From positions 371,898 through 435,897 of the forward strand of contig DAOTCE010000002.1 in NCBI GenBank assembly GCA_035452965.1: a DNA stretch of 64,000 nucleotides. The letters run 5' to 3'. This DNA comes from Candidatus Paceibacterota bacterium. Its GTDB lineage: Bacteria > Verrucomicrobiota > Verrucomicrobiia > Limisphaerales > UBA8199. Below the pieces are notes generated by a model that did not search any database, had not been told where the DNA came from, and was given only the letters and a program-made list of their open reading frames with translations. Below, in pieces: positions 1 to 8,965 of the stretch (the first letter of the stretch is position 1; the number at the start of each line of letters is the position of its first letter). The position numbers were made by a program, and so were the translations under genes.

Positions 1-296
1 TCCGTCTTCTCCACCACAAGGTCCACGCCGAACATCCGCTTCAGGGACGCATCGTGCGAGCATATGAGCTTCCCGTCCTTCGTCAGGCGAACGTCCGTCT
101 CGATCGCCGAATACCCCAGTTCGCCCGCCCGTGTGAATGAGGGGATCGAGTTCTCCGGAGCGTCTGGCTGGTAGCCTCTGTGCGCGATCAGGAACGGCTT
201 CGGCTCCGCGAGCCGTACGGCGAGCGTCTTTGGCGCGCCCAGCGCAGCGCACGCACACGCACACGCCACTCCCGCCGTCAGCATCAGCTTCTTCAT
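1..296 (-). CDS. glycerophosphodiester phosphodiesterase, N-terminal part (cut by window edge)
   Basis: Hydrolyses glycerophosphodiesters to sn-glycerol 3-phosphate and an alcohol; the signal peptide suggests an exported enzyme. Translation from the ATG at 296 gives a Lys-Lys start and a hydrophobic Ala/Cys-rich segment (residues 1-21), then IAHRGYQPDAPENS (His39-Arg40), ETD (Glu66, Asp68) and SHD (His81-Asp82). This is the order of catalytic and metal-binding residues in the GDPD TIM-barrel family. Only 98 residues are inside the window, so the C-terminal two thirds cannot be judged. It lies 37 bp downstream of the FAD oxidoreductase on the same strand and may be co-transcribed with it. Confidence 0.85.
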   Translation of the reverse strand, partial: MKKLMLTAGVACACACAALGAPKTLAVRLAEPKPFLIAHRGYQPDAPENSIPSFTRAGELGYSAIETDVRLTKDGKLICSHDASLKRMFGVDLVVEKT

Positions 297-333
297 GTTT
301 GGCCCGTTAACCTTCCCTTTTGCACCTTGAATC

Positions 334-2325
334 TTAAACCACTTCGAACGCGAAGATGTGCGCGACCGCGCTGTCGTAGGTGTTGTTCAGGCGCTCGCTG
401 CCCCAGGTGGATAACGGCACGAGGCGGACGGCCACGCACTCGCGGCCGATCTTTCCACGGATGAGCCGCTGGTGATTGTCTTTCGTCTCGTAGGCCTGCT
501 GCCAGACGCCGTGCACGTCCTTCGTCTCGATGCGGAAGCTCTTCAGCACCGTGCGCGGAAAACCGAACGACGTGTTTTTGTACCCGAGACCGCGGATGAG
601 CGGCATCGGGATCGTAAGCAGGTCCGGATTGCCGTCCATCTGCTCGCGGTCAAGGTCGGAATCCACCACCAGCCGGAACCCGTTCACCAGCGTGGGCTTG
701 TCGAACGTGTAAACGATCGCCTGGTTCGTCTTGCCGAAATAGCCATTGTCCTTTCCCCAGATGCGGCGATCCACGCCGTTGAGGAGGTCCGAGCAGTCGC
801 CGTATTCGCAGGTGAGTTTCGCCTGGCGCGAAAGCGGCGAGATCTCGCGCTTGAAGCCGGGCAGGAAACAGTCGTCATCCATCAGCTGCCGCTGAAGTTC
901 CCTGAGGAGCGTCTTGTCCGTGTAGATTCCGCGCGGATTCACGGCCTTTTCCACCGCAAGCGCGGCGGCCGTGCCGACGGCCTGGCCCATGAGGCCGATC
1001 GTGCCCATCACGCGGGCGGACGCGAACGCGGTGTGCGTGGCGGAGAGATTGCGTCCCGCGAACATGAGGTTGTCCACATCGCGCGAATACAGCGAACGAT
1101 ACGGAATCGCATAGGGTTCCGAGAGGCGGCGCTTCTGGAGATGCGCGCCGCCCTGGGACTTCAACCAGAAGCCGCCGGGCAGGTGGTTGTCGATCTGCCA
1201 GCCGCCGTAGGCGACGGTGTCCTCGAACTTTGTACCGCCGTTCTCCACGTCCTTCTGGGTCATCGTGTAGTCGCCCACGTAACGGCGACTTTCGCGTTTG
1301 CCGGGCAGGAAGCCGAGCCATTCCAACTCCCAGTTGTCCGCGCCATGTTCGCCGTGGTTCTTCATGTGGTCCCAAACGCCGAAGGCGATCTTGAGAAGCT
1401 CGTCGCGGACCTTCTCCGTGTCGCCGATGGTGTCCGTGTCGCCGCCCAGTTCGATCCAGTAGAAATTCGTGTTGGGTTTGAGGAGGCACTCGTGTGGCTT
1501 GTGGTTCATCGTGTCGTCGTCCGGGAAGTCGTAGGCCCAGGACGGCGGCGTGAACTCGATCTTGTGGTCCGTCTCACGCGCTTGTATGAGCAGGCTCATC
1601 CCCATTGTGCGGCGGTCTGCCTTCTCAAGGCCGAACTCCTCGCCGAACTCGCTCTTCGCCTCGCGGCCCACACGGTACGCGGCGCCCGTGAGCGACGCGA
1701 GAATCGAGTCGCCCGAACAGTCCACGAAAATCTTCGCCCGCACCACGTGCTTCTGATACGTGGTCAACTGGAAGCCGGTCACGGCGGCAAGGCGGTCGCC
1801 GTCCATCTCCACCTCGTTGCAGGCACAGTTGAGGATCAGGTCGATGTTCGGCTCAAACCGGGCCTTTTCGTAAAGGAGCGCGTCCCAGATGGACCAGTTG
1901 CGCGACGGGTTGCGGTGCATGTTTTCAAGGGCGATCTCCTCCATGATCCCAGTCTCCTGGAGGTTGCGCACACGCGTTCCCGCGCCGCAGATCCACATGC
2001 GGATCTCGCTTGACGCGTTGCCACCCAGGACCGGACGGTCCTGCATCAGCGCGACCTTCGCGCCGTGGCGCGCTGCGGAGATCGCCGTCAGCAGGCCGCC
2101 CATACCACCGCCCACCACGCACACGTCCCGCTCGTGTTCCACCACCGGCAGCTTGCCGGGACGCGTCTTCTTCCCCGGTTTGAACGGCTTGGGCGTATCG
2201 GGTTCGAACGCCTTCTCAGGCGGCGGCACGATGGTCGTCCCCTCTGCCTTCAGCCTCGAGCCCATCGCGGCGGACAGCGTTGTGACAGAAACGCCCCTGA
2301 TAAAATCCCTGCGGTTGCACCCCAT
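334..2325 (-). CDS. exported FAD-dependent oxidoreductase (FAD_oxidored type)
   Basis: 663 residues. A twin-arginine-like start (RRDFIRG, residues 5-11) is followed by a dinucleotide-binding fold VCVVGGGMGG at about 68-77 and DRPVLGGNASSE at about 96-107, typical of the FAD-dependent family with a PF12831-type core found in many Verrucomicrobiota and Planctomycetota. The substrate cannot be told from sequence. The ATG at 2325 is preferred over an upstream TTG at 2343 because AAAGGAAG lies about 7 nt in front of it. It is divergent from the metallo-beta-lactamase-fold gene at 2560, and the glycerophosphodiesterase follows it on the same strand. Confidence 0.8.
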   Translation of the reverse strand: MGCNRRDFIRGVSVTTLSAAMGSRLKAEGTTIVPPPEKAFEPDTPKPFKPGKKTRPGKLPVVEHERDVCVVGGGMGGLLTAISAARHGAKVALMQDRPVLGGNASSEIRMWICGAGTRVRNLQETGIMEEIALENMHRNPSRNWSIWDALLYEKARFEPNIDLILNCACNEVEMDGDRLAAVTGFQLTTYQKHVVRAKIFVDCSGDSILASLTGAAYRVGREAKSEFGEEFGLEKADRRTMGMSLLIQARETDHKIEFTPPSWAYDFPDDDTMNHKPHECLLKPNTNFYWIELGGDTDTIGDTEKVRDELLKIAFGVWDHMKNHGEHGADNWELEWLGFLPGKRESRRYVGDYTMTQKDVENGGTKFEDTVAYGGWQIDNHLPGGFWLKSQGGAHLQKRRLSEPYAIPYRSLYSRDVDNLMFAGRNLSATHTAFASARVMGTIGLMGQAVGTAAALAVEKAVNPRGIYTDKTLLRELQRQLMDDDCFLPGFKREISPLSRQAKLTCEYGDCSDLLNGVDRRIWGKDNGYFGKTNQAIVYTFDKPTLVNGFRLVVDSDLDREQMDGNPDLLTIPMPLIRGLGYKNTSFGFPRTVLKSFRIETKDVHGVWQQAYETKDNHQRLIRGKIGRECVAVRLVPLSTWGSERLNNTYDSAVAHIFAFEVV

Positions 2326-2559
2326 GACGTTACTTCCTTTCAACTAGATTTTCGGGCTCACCAAGCATGCCGTGACCTTATCAGGAGCGGTGGCCGGCGG
2401 GCAACTTCTCATGTTTCCCGCCCGGCGAAGCTTCTGCCCGCCTGTCAGTTGGCGACCGCACGGGCTGTGGCGCAGTCTTATTCACAGCAATCATTGATCT
2501 GTAAGGAATATTGTAACCGTTTGCTGGACGAATTTCCCCCTTACGCGCAAGATCCCAAC

Positions 2560-3798
2560 ATGAGAATGCGACCGAGCCTATGCCTTATCCTGCTAATAAC
2601 AATGAGATTCACGGGTCAGGCGGGGGATAGCGTCGGGAAGCCCATTCTCCCCTGGGAGCCTGGCACCTTGGACATCCACCAGATCAGCACCGGGCGCGGC
2701 AACGCTGGACTGTACATTCTGCCCGATGGCACCACGCTTGTGGTCGATGCCGGCGAAATGCCGGCAAAGACCGCCGCCCACACTCCCGATCGGCCAGACG
2801 CCACGAGTTTAGCCGGCGCGCGGATTGTGCGCTACATCCGCCACGCTCTGGCGTACGAAGCTCAACCTGCACTCGACTACGTGATTCTGACGCACTTCCA
2901 CGATGACCATATGGGGGGCCCCTCGGACAAATCGCCAACCGCCAGCTGCAATGCTTATAAATTGGCTGGGGTGACTCAGGTGGGTGAGAGCCTGAAGATT
3001 CGCAAACTTCTGGATCGCGGTTGGCCCGATTACAGCTACCCTAAACCGCTGGAGGATCCCGCCACGACGAACTATCGCGCCTTCGTGAAATGGCAGATTG
3101 CGAACAACGGCCTCAAGGTCGAACGCTTTGTGCCGGGTCGCAACGACCAGGTGGTGCTGCTTCGTAATCCGAAGAAGTATCCCACATTCCGGTTCCGCAA
3201 CGTGGGGGCGAATGGAGAAATCTGGACGGGAGAAGGCACCTCCACCCGCAAACATATTCCTTCATTAGACACGGTACCGGCTTCCCTCTGGCCGCATGAA
3301 AATGTGAACAGCATTTCTTTTCGCCTGAGCTACGGCAAATTTGACTATTTCAACGGGGGCGATATTCCCGGCGTGCTGTCCAACGGCCAGCCCTCCTGGT
3401 ACGACATCGAGAGCCCCGTCGCCAAAGCTGTCGGCCCGGTTGATGCGGCCATCCTGAACCACCACGGCTACCTGGACACGCATAACGAGTTCTTTGTTCG
3501 CACTTTGCGTCCGCGTGTGTGGACCCTCTCCGTTTGGGACAAGCATCATCCCACGCCTGGTGTGTGGGACCGGCTGCAATCCAAGGAGCTTTATCCCGGG
3601 CCTCGTGACATCTTCGCCACGGACGTCCATCCCGGAAACCGGGAGACCATCAAAGGCCTTGAGAAACTCGCCAGCGACAGGGGCCACATTGTTTTGCGGG
3701 TTGCGCCCGGCGGCAAGAGCTTCCGCGTCGTGATCGTAGACGACTCCTCGGAAAGCTGCCGAGTGACGAGGATCTTCGGCCCGTATCGCTCAACGTGA
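2560..3798 (+). CDS. exported metallo-beta-lactamase-fold hydrolase (ComEC-like MBL domain)
   Basis: 412 residues. An N-terminal hydrophobic segment (about 5-20) reads as a signal peptide. The MBL metal-binding motif THFHDDHMGG gives His112, His114, Asp116 and His117. The preceding GRGNAGLYILPDGTTLVVDAG resembles MBL domains of the ComEC/competence type, but there are no membrane-spanning ComEC regions, so this is a free-standing exported hydrolase of unknown substrate. Later His residues (ILNHHGYLDTHNE) fit the remaining metal ligands. The open frame extends upstream to 2065, but that part is antisense to the FAD gene; the ATG at 2560 gives the signal peptide. No clear Shine-Dalgarno sequence. 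Confidence 0.75.
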   Translation: MRMRPSLCLILLITMRFTGQAGDSVGKPILPWEPGTLDIHQISTGRGNAGLYILPDGTTLVVDAGEMPAKTAAHTPDRPDATSLAGARIVRYIRHALAYEAQPALDYVILTHFHDDHMGGPSDKSPTASCNAYKLAGVTQVGESLKIRKLLDRGWPDYSYPKPLEDPATTNYRAFVKWQIANNGLKVERFVPGRNDQVVLLRNPKKYPTFRFRNVGANGEIWTGEGTSTRKHIPSLDTVPASLWPHENVNSISFRLSYGKFDYFNGGDIPGVLSNGQPSWYDIESPVAKAVGPVDAAILNHHGYLDTHNEFFVRTLRPRVWTLSVWDKHHPTPGVWDRLQSKELYPGPRDIFATDVHPGNRETIKGLEKLASDRGHIVLRVAPGGKSFRVVIVDDSSESCRVTRIFGPYRST

Positions 3799-3912
3799 TA
3801 CTTGTTGGCTTCATCTCGGGAGAATCATGACTTCCATCACTACCACATTCCGTCGGCGGCGATAACCGACCGGCCTTTTCCCACGCCCGAAGGAGGTAGT
3901 TATCGCGGGAGA

Positions 3913-3991
3913 TGGGGTGGCCGACGGGATTTGAACCCGCGACAGCCAGATCCACAATCTGGGGCTCTAACCAGGCTGAGCTACGGCCACC
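3913..3991 (-). tRNA. tRNA-His (anticodon GTG)
   Basis: The reverse complement folds as a full cloverleaf. It has an extra 5' G (G-1) opposite C73, acceptor GTGGCCG/CGGCCAC, D-arm AGCTC...GAGC, anticodon stem CCAGA/TCTGG with loop TTGTGGA (anticodon GTG), T-arm GCGGG-TTCAAAT-CCCGT and an encoded CCA at 3913-3915. The G-1:C73 pair is diagnostic for tRNA-His. Confidence 0.95.
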
Positions 3992-4128
3992 AACCGGCGA
4001 CTAACCTAGAAGTTGCCTCCGCAGACGTCAAGCTCCGGTTCCTGGAAGTCATGCGCGCACGATTTCGCCGAAGCGTCCGGGCGGGCGCTAAACCGGGCGA
4101 CGCGGCGAGGCGGTCCGCCGCAAAGGGC

Positions 4129-4156
4129 TTTACCTGGGCGGTCTTTTCCCTAAAGT
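4129..4156 (+). promoter_or_regulatory. putative promoter of the histidine kinase gene (leaderless arrangement)
   Basis: TTTACC (4129-4134), 16-bp spacer, TAAAGT (4151-4156). The GTG start at 4163 is only 6 nt after the -10 hexamer, so the transcript would begin at or next to the start codon. Both hexamers match the sigma70 consensus at only 4 of 6 positions. Confidence 0.35.
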
Positions 4157-4162
4157 GCGTGT

Positions 4163-5281
4163 GTGGTCACTCTCGAAGCCAGCAAGCTGTTCAGTCAGCT
4201 CAGTCCCGCTGAGCTGGGCGCGCTGCGCCAGGTCGCCCGCGAGCGGACCTTTGCCGCCGGTCAGGAGATGTTTAAGGAGGGCGACGACGGAGACGGTCTC
4301 TACGTGGTGCGAGATGGCCTGGTGGAAATTTCAGGTGTGTTGGAGCACCGGGAACGACTGGTATATCACCAGATCGGGCCCGGGGACGTTTTCGGCGAAA
4401 TGGCGGTGATCGAGAATAAACCTCGTTCGGCCTGCGCGACGGCCAAGGTGGAGACTGCGGTTTACTTCATTCCCGGCGCGGAGGTGCTGGCGCTGGCCCA
4501 ACGCTCGCCCACGCTGGCGCTGGCGCTGCTGCGGGAGATCAGTCATCGGCTGCGCGAGTTCAACCGGCTATACCTGCGTGAGGTGCTGCAGGCGGAGCGC
4601 CTGGCGGTCATTGGCCGCTTCGCGCGGTCCATTGTCCATGACTTGAAGAACCCGCTCAATATTATCGGCCTGACGGCGGAGATGGCCGGGATGGAAGGGG
4701 CCACGCCCGAGATGCGGCAGTTGGCGCCGGCGCGCATTCGCAAACAGGTCGAGCGCATCAGCGAGCTGATCAACGAGATTCTCGACTTCACCCAGAGCTC
4801 GCAATCGGACTTTGTGCTCGCGCCGGGCGATTACGGCGCCTTCGTGGCGCAGTTGCTGGAGGAGCTCCGGCCGGAAGCAGGACTCAAGTCGGTGACGCTG
4901 GAGTTGGAGAGCCCGCCGCCGTCCGTCGAGCTGTTTCTCCACCCGAAACGGCTGCGCCGCGTGTTCTACAATCTCGTCCACAATGCCACCGATGCGATGC
5001 CCGAAGGGGGCAGGATTGTCCTGCGCTTCCGCGTGACTGAGAAGGAAGTGGTTACCGAGATCGAGGACGGCGGAAAGGGTATTGCGCCAGAGATCGCGGG
5101 GCAGTTGTTCGAGTTGTTCGCGACGCATGGCAAGGCGCATGGCACCGGTCTGGGCCTTTCGATTTGCCGGCGCATCATTGAGGATCACGACGGCTGGATT
5201 TCGGCGCGCAACCAGCCGGGGCGCGGGGCAGTGTTTTCGTTCGGGTTGCCACGGCGCCCGAACAAGAAGGAAGCTGCATGA
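4163..5281 (+). CDS. sensor histidine kinase with N-terminal cyclic-nucleotide-binding-type domain
   Basis: 372 residues, no membrane segment, so probably cytoplasmic. Residues ~10-130 form a CRP-like cNMP-binding domain (LSPAELGALRQVARERTF, GDVFGEMAVIENKPRSA, the phosphate-cassette-like FGEMA). Then comes a HisKA dimerisation helix with the H-box IVHDLKNPLN (His159), and a HATPase domain with N-box VHNATDAMPEGG, G1 DGGKGIAPE and G2 GTGLGLSI. No response regulator is encoded nearby, so it is an orphan kinase. The start is GTG at 4163; no ATG fits. The CRP-like domain could sense cyclic nucleotide or another small ligand, since the usual Arg after the FGE motif is not in the standard place. 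Confidence 0.85.
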   Translation: MVTLEASKLFSQLSPAELGALRQVARERTFAAGQEMFKEGDDGDGLYVVRDGLVEISGVLEHRERLVYHQIGPGDVFGEMAVIENKPRSACATAKVETAVYFIPGAEVLALAQRSPTLALALLREISHRLREFNRLYLREVLQAERLAVIGRFARSIVHDLKNPLNIIGLTAEMAGMEGATPEMRQLAPARIRKQVERISELINEILDFTQSSQSDFVLAPGDYGAFVAQLLEELRPEAGLKSVTLELESPPPSVELFLHPKRLRRVFYNLVHNATDAMPEGGRIVLRFRVTEKEVVTEIEDGGKGIAPEIAGQLFELFATHGKAHGTGLGLSICRRIIEDHDGWISARNQPGRGAVFSFGLPRRPNKKEAA

Positions 5282-5374
5282 GTTGCCGGGCTGCCTGAGT
5301 TGCCGGAGCGCCCGGTCGCCGCAGTGGAATTTTCTCATGCAACCCTGTAGCTTGAGCGACCTGGCAACCATCCT

Positions 5375-7318
5375 ATGAATCGCATCCGCCTGCTGCCGGA
5401 GCAAGTGGCCAATCAAATCGCCGCTGGCGAGGTGATTGAGCGACCGGCCAGCGTGGTGAAGGAGCTGGTCGAGAACGCGCTGGATGCGCAGGCCGCGCGT
5501 GTGACGGTGGAAATCCAGGCGGGCGGGCGCAGCCTCGTGCGGGTGGCGGACGACGGTCTGGGCATGAGCCGCGACGACGCGCTGCTTTGCCTGGAACGGC
5601 ACGCCACGAGCAAGATCCGGCGCGCCGAGGACCTCGCGGCGGTTGCCACCATGGGGTTCCGCGGCGAAGCGCTGCCGAGCATCGCCAGCGTGAGCCGGTT
5701 CACGCTCACCACGCGGGAACGGGCGGGCGACTCGCCCGAGGGCACGCAAATTGTCATCAGCGGCGGCAAGATTGTGGAGGTGAAGGCCGCAGGCACGGCG
5801 CCCGGAACCACGGTGGAGGTGCGCCAGCTCTTCTTCAACCTGCCCGCGCGCCGGAAGTTCCTGCGCACGGAGGAAACGGAGTCCGCCCACATCCAGCATT
5901 ACCTGACGCTGGCGGCGCTGGCTTACCCGGAAGTCGCGTTCAACTTTCAGCGAGATGGCCGCCTGGTCTGGCAATTGCCCCCCGTGAAGACCAGCAGCGA
6001 TGCCGCCTCCCGGCTGGGGGCTTTGCGGGAGCGACTCCGGGCGCTCTACGGCAGCGAACAAAAGCTGCTGACCGTGGACTATTCGACGGAGCTGACGTCC
6101 TTGGAAGAGTTCGAGGCCGAACCGTCGCCACCCTCAACGCTCAATCCTCAACCCGCAACCGTAGTGCGCCTCTGGGGTTTCATCGGCGCGCCAGGGGTGT
6201 CCCGTTCCACCCGGGAGGACCAGCACCTGTTCGTCAACCGGCGGCCGGTGGAGAATCGCGGCCTGAACTTCGCGCTGCTCGAAGGTTACCATACGGCGCT
6301 CATGAAGGGGCGCTACCCGGTGGCCTGTCTCTTCCTGGAAATTGACCCGGCGGGCGTGGACGTGAACATCCATCCGGCCAAGCGCGAGGTGAAGTTCCAT
6401 CGGGAGGCCGAGGTGCGCCGGTTGGTGGCGCAAGCGATCCGGCAGACGTTGCTGGCGTTTCACACCGGTCCCGCGGAATCCGCCGGCCCGAAAGCCGCGG
6501 CGCAAGTTCCGCCGGCTGCCAGCATCTCGCCGGCCGCAGTGCCCCTGGCGCCGCCTGTCGAGCAGTCTGCGCTGCCGAACTTCCCGGCGGCCCTGACGCC
6601 CGGCCCCGCGCAACCTCCGCAGCCCGCCCCCCAGCAGCCGGCCCTGCGCATGGGCTTCAGCCCGACGCCAGCCCCTGCCTTGCCTCCCGCCGTTTCCCCA
6701 GCCCCGGCGCCGGCCGGGCCAGTCCCCCTGCTCGCAGTGCCGCTGCGGTTGGTGGGCGTGATCGGCAGGCTCTACGTGGTTTTGGAATCTGACCGGGGAC
6801 TGGTGCTGCTCGACCAGCACGCGGCGCACGAGCGGATTCTGTTCGAGCAGATGCTCGCCCGGCTGGAACGGCACGACCAGGCGCCCTCGCAAAGACTCCT
6901 GCTGCCGGAGACAGTGGAGTTATCGGCGCGGGATGCCAGCTTCCTGCGCGAGCAACTGCCGGTGCTTACGCGGCTGGGGGTGGGATTGAGCGATTTCGGC
7001 GAACGCACCTTTCTTCTCGATGCTCTGCCCCCGTTTGTGAAGGTGCCGGACGCGCGCCGATTCGTGGTCGAACTGGTGGACGAGTTGAAGGCCGCCGGCC
7101 GGGATCTCAATACCCTGCGGCTCGGCGAGCACACGGTGGCCAAGACTGTCTGCCGTCATGCCGTGAAAGCGAACGACCCCCTCGCCGGGCGGGAATTGGA
7201 GAACCTGGTTGAAGACCTGCGCCACTGCGCGATGCCTTACACCTGCCCGCACGGGCGGCCAACACTCATTGAGATGAGTTTTCGCGAGCTGGAAAAGAAG
7301 TTCGGCCGGACGCAGTAG
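5375..7318 (+). CDS. mutL: DNA mismatch repair protein MutL
   Basis: 647 residues. The GHKL ATPase N-terminus is complete: IAAGEVIERPASVVKELVEN, DDGLGM, RHATSKI and GFRGEAL. After a Pro/Ala-rich linker (about 365-450) comes the dimerisation and endonuclease domain with DQHAAHERILFE near residue 480, which matches the DQHA(X2)E(X4)E nicking motif, plus CRHAVKA and CPHGRP near the C-terminus. It should therefore be a nicking MutL, as in bacteria without MutH. The segment after about residue 247 (STLNPQPATV) interrupts the conserved region and looks like a small local insertion. It follows the kinase gene by 93 bp; no mutS is in the window. Confidence 0.96.
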   Translation: MNRIRLLPEQVANQIAAGEVIERPASVVKELVENALDAQAARVTVEIQAGGRSLVRVADDGLGMSRDDALLCLERHATSKIRRAEDLAAVATMGFRGEALPSIASVSRFTLTTRERAGDSPEGTQIVISGGKIVEVKAAGTAPGTTVEVRQLFFNLPARRKFLRTEETESAHIQHYLTLAALAYPEVAFNFQRDGRLVWQLPPVKTSSDAASRLGALRERLRALYGSEQKLLTVDYSTELTSLEEFEAEPSPPSTLNPQPATVVRLWGFIGAPGVSRSTREDQHLFVNRRPVENRGLNFALLEGYHTALMKGRYPVACLFLEIDPAGVDVNIHPAKREVKFHREAEVRRLVAQAIRQTLLAFHTGPAESAGPKAAAQVPPAASISPAAVPLAPPVEQSALPNFPAALTPGPAQPPQPAPQQPALRMGFSPTPAPALPPAVSPAPAPAGPVPLLAVPLRLVGVIGRLYVVLESDRGLVLLDQHAAHERILFEQMLARLERHDQAPSQRLLLPETVELSARDASFLREQLPVLTRLGVGLSDFGERTFLLDALPPFVKVPDARRFVVELVDELKAAGRDLNTLRLGEHTVAKTVCRHAVKANDPLAGRELENLVEDLRHCAMPYTCPHGRPTLIEMSFRELEKKFGRTQ

Positions 7319-7398
7319 CTCGAGGAGACTGCCTCGATGGGAGGGTGTAACCCCGCGCGATCTTCCACCAAATGGCTTCGAAACGGGCTGCCACCGGC

Positions 7399-7468
7399 GA
7401 TGTCAAGGCTGTATCCACGGTGTGGAGACGGTGTGGATACGGTTAGGATACGGTGAGACTCCCTTGCG
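7399..7468 (+). repeat. 11-bp-unit intergenic repeat, copy 1 (three units)
   Basis: Conserved left flank GATGTCAAGGCTGTATCCAC, then three 11-bp units (GGTGTGGAGAC, GGTGTGGATAC, GGTTAGGATAC at 7419-7451), then GGTGAGACTCCCTTG. Related copies lie at 36555, 43288 (minus) and 45351. The rest of the gap 7319-7609 has no gene. Confidence 0.8.
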
Positions 7469-7609
7469 TGGCATGATTTGCCCGGTTTTCAGGGGCAAGG
7501 GAATCGTCCGGGAGGGGATTGACCGCCAAAAGGGCTTGCTTCGGCTCGCTGCGACTGATGAAGTAATGCGATGTTCGGACACGTTTTCAAACCCTAATAA
7601 TCCGTGCTC

Positions 7610-8950
7610 ATGCAAAAACCACGATTAAGCTTCTGGCAAATCTGGAACATGAGTTTCGGGTTCTTTGGCATCCAGTTCGGCTGGGGCCTCCAGATGGCCA
7701 ATATGAGCGCCATCTACCAGTACCTCGGCGCGAAGGAAGCGGATATTGCGTTTCTCTGGCTGGCGGCGCCGCTGACGGGGCTGATTGTGCAGCCGATCGT
7801 CGGCTACTGCAGCGACCGCACCTGGGGCGCTTTCGGACGGCGGCGGCCTTACTTCCTGGTCGGGGCGATCCTGGCCAGCCTGGCGCTGATTGCCATGCCG
7901 AATTCCGGGACGGTGTGGATGGCGGCGGGGTTGCTGTGGATTCTGGACGCCAGTGTGAATGTCACGATGGAGCCGTTCCGGGCGTTTGTGGGCGACCTGC
8001 TGCCAACGGAGCAGCGCAAGAGCGGGTTTGCCATGCAGAGCCTGCTGATCGGACTGGGGGCGGTGCTCTCCTCGGCGCTGCCTTATATGCTCACCAATTG
8101 GTTCGGTGTGGTGAGCGAGGCGGGCCAGGGCGCAATCCCACGCACGGTGCAACTGGCTTTTTACATCGGTTCGGGCGTTTTCTTTGTGGCGGTGCTCTAC
8201 ACCATCATGACGACGAAGGAGTATCCACCGGAAGACCTGGCGGCGTTCCGTCAGAGGAAGGCCGCGTCCGCCGGGTGGGTCAACGCGCTCCGGGAGATCA
8301 TCAGCGGCATTGGGTCCATGCCGCGGGCGATGCGGCAACTGGCGGTGGTGCAGTTCTTTACGTGGTTTGCCTTGTTCTGCATGTGGATCTATTTCACGCC
8401 GGCGGTGGCGACGAAGGTGTTCGGCGGCGTGCCGGGCTCGCCGGAATACCAGCGCGGCAACGAGTGGGGCGGGGTTTGCTTTGGGGTTTACAATGGGACG
8501 GCCTTCGTGTTCGCCATCGTGTTGCTGGCGTTGGTTCGCCGGTTCTCCGCGCGGGGGATTCACCGGATTTGCCTGCTCTGCGGCGGTGGCGGTTTGATTC
8601 TTGCCTTCGCGGTGCGCCAGCCGCACTTGCTCCTGGTCTCGATGCTGCTGGTGGGCGTGGCGTGGGCGAGCATTCTGTCCATGCCGTATGCGATGCTGTC
8701 CAACGCCATCCCGGCGGATAAGATGGGATTCTACATGGGCGTCTTCAACTTCTTCATTGTCATCCCGCAGATTCTGGCCTCGCTGGGGCTGGGCACGCTG
8801 ATGAAGTTCGTCCTGGGCGACAACCCGATGAACGCCGTGCTCCTGGGAGGCTGCGCGATGGTGCTGGCGGGCTTGTGTGTGGGGTTGGTGTCGAAGGATG
8901 TGGACCGCGCCGGCGTGCACGAGACAGCCCCCACGCCGGCCGTGAAATAG
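7610..8950 (+). CDS. MFS transporter, SLC45/sugar type
   Basis: 446 residues with about 12 hydrophobic segments; an inner-membrane carrier. The start SFWQIWNMSFGFFGIQFGWGL and the loop YCSDRTWGAFGRRRPYFLVG (the MFS motif between helices 2 and 3) resemble the SLC45-like and glycoside-pentoside-hexuronide transporters, so a sugar is the likely substrate. The ATG at 7610 is preferred over GTG at 7604, because an AATAAT-like -10 hexamer ends about 8 nt before the ATG. The glycosyltransferase gene follows after 15 bp on the same strand. Confidence 0.85.
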   Translation: MQKPRLSFWQIWNMSFGFFGIQFGWGLQMANMSAIYQYLGAKEADIAFLWLAAPLTGLIVQPIVGYCSDRTWGAFGRRRPYFLVGAILASLALIAMPNSGTVWMAAGLLWILDASVNVTMEPFRAFVGDLLPTEQRKSGFAMQSLLIGLGAVLSSALPYMLTNWFGVVSEAGQGAIPRTVQLAFYIGSGVFFVAVLYTIMTTKEYPPEDLAAFRQRKAASAGWVNALREIISGIGSMPRAMRQLAVVQFFTWFALFCMWIYFTPAVATKVFGGVPGSPEYQRGNEWGGVCFGVYNGTAFVFAIVLLALVRRFSARGIHRICLLCGGGGLILAFAVRQPHLLLVSMLLVGVAWASILSMPYAMLSNAIPADKMGFYMGVFNFFIVIPQILASLGLGTLMKFVLGDNPMNAVLLGGCAMVLAGLCVGLVSKDVDRAGVHETAPTPAVK

Positions 8951-8965
8951 CCAGAGGCTGCGCCA

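Noticed and set aside
472..2013. Long open frame (513 codons) on the plus strand
   Set aside because: It is antisense to the FAD oxidoreductase gene, Arg/His/Val-rich without any family motif; a by-product of GC-rich codon use.
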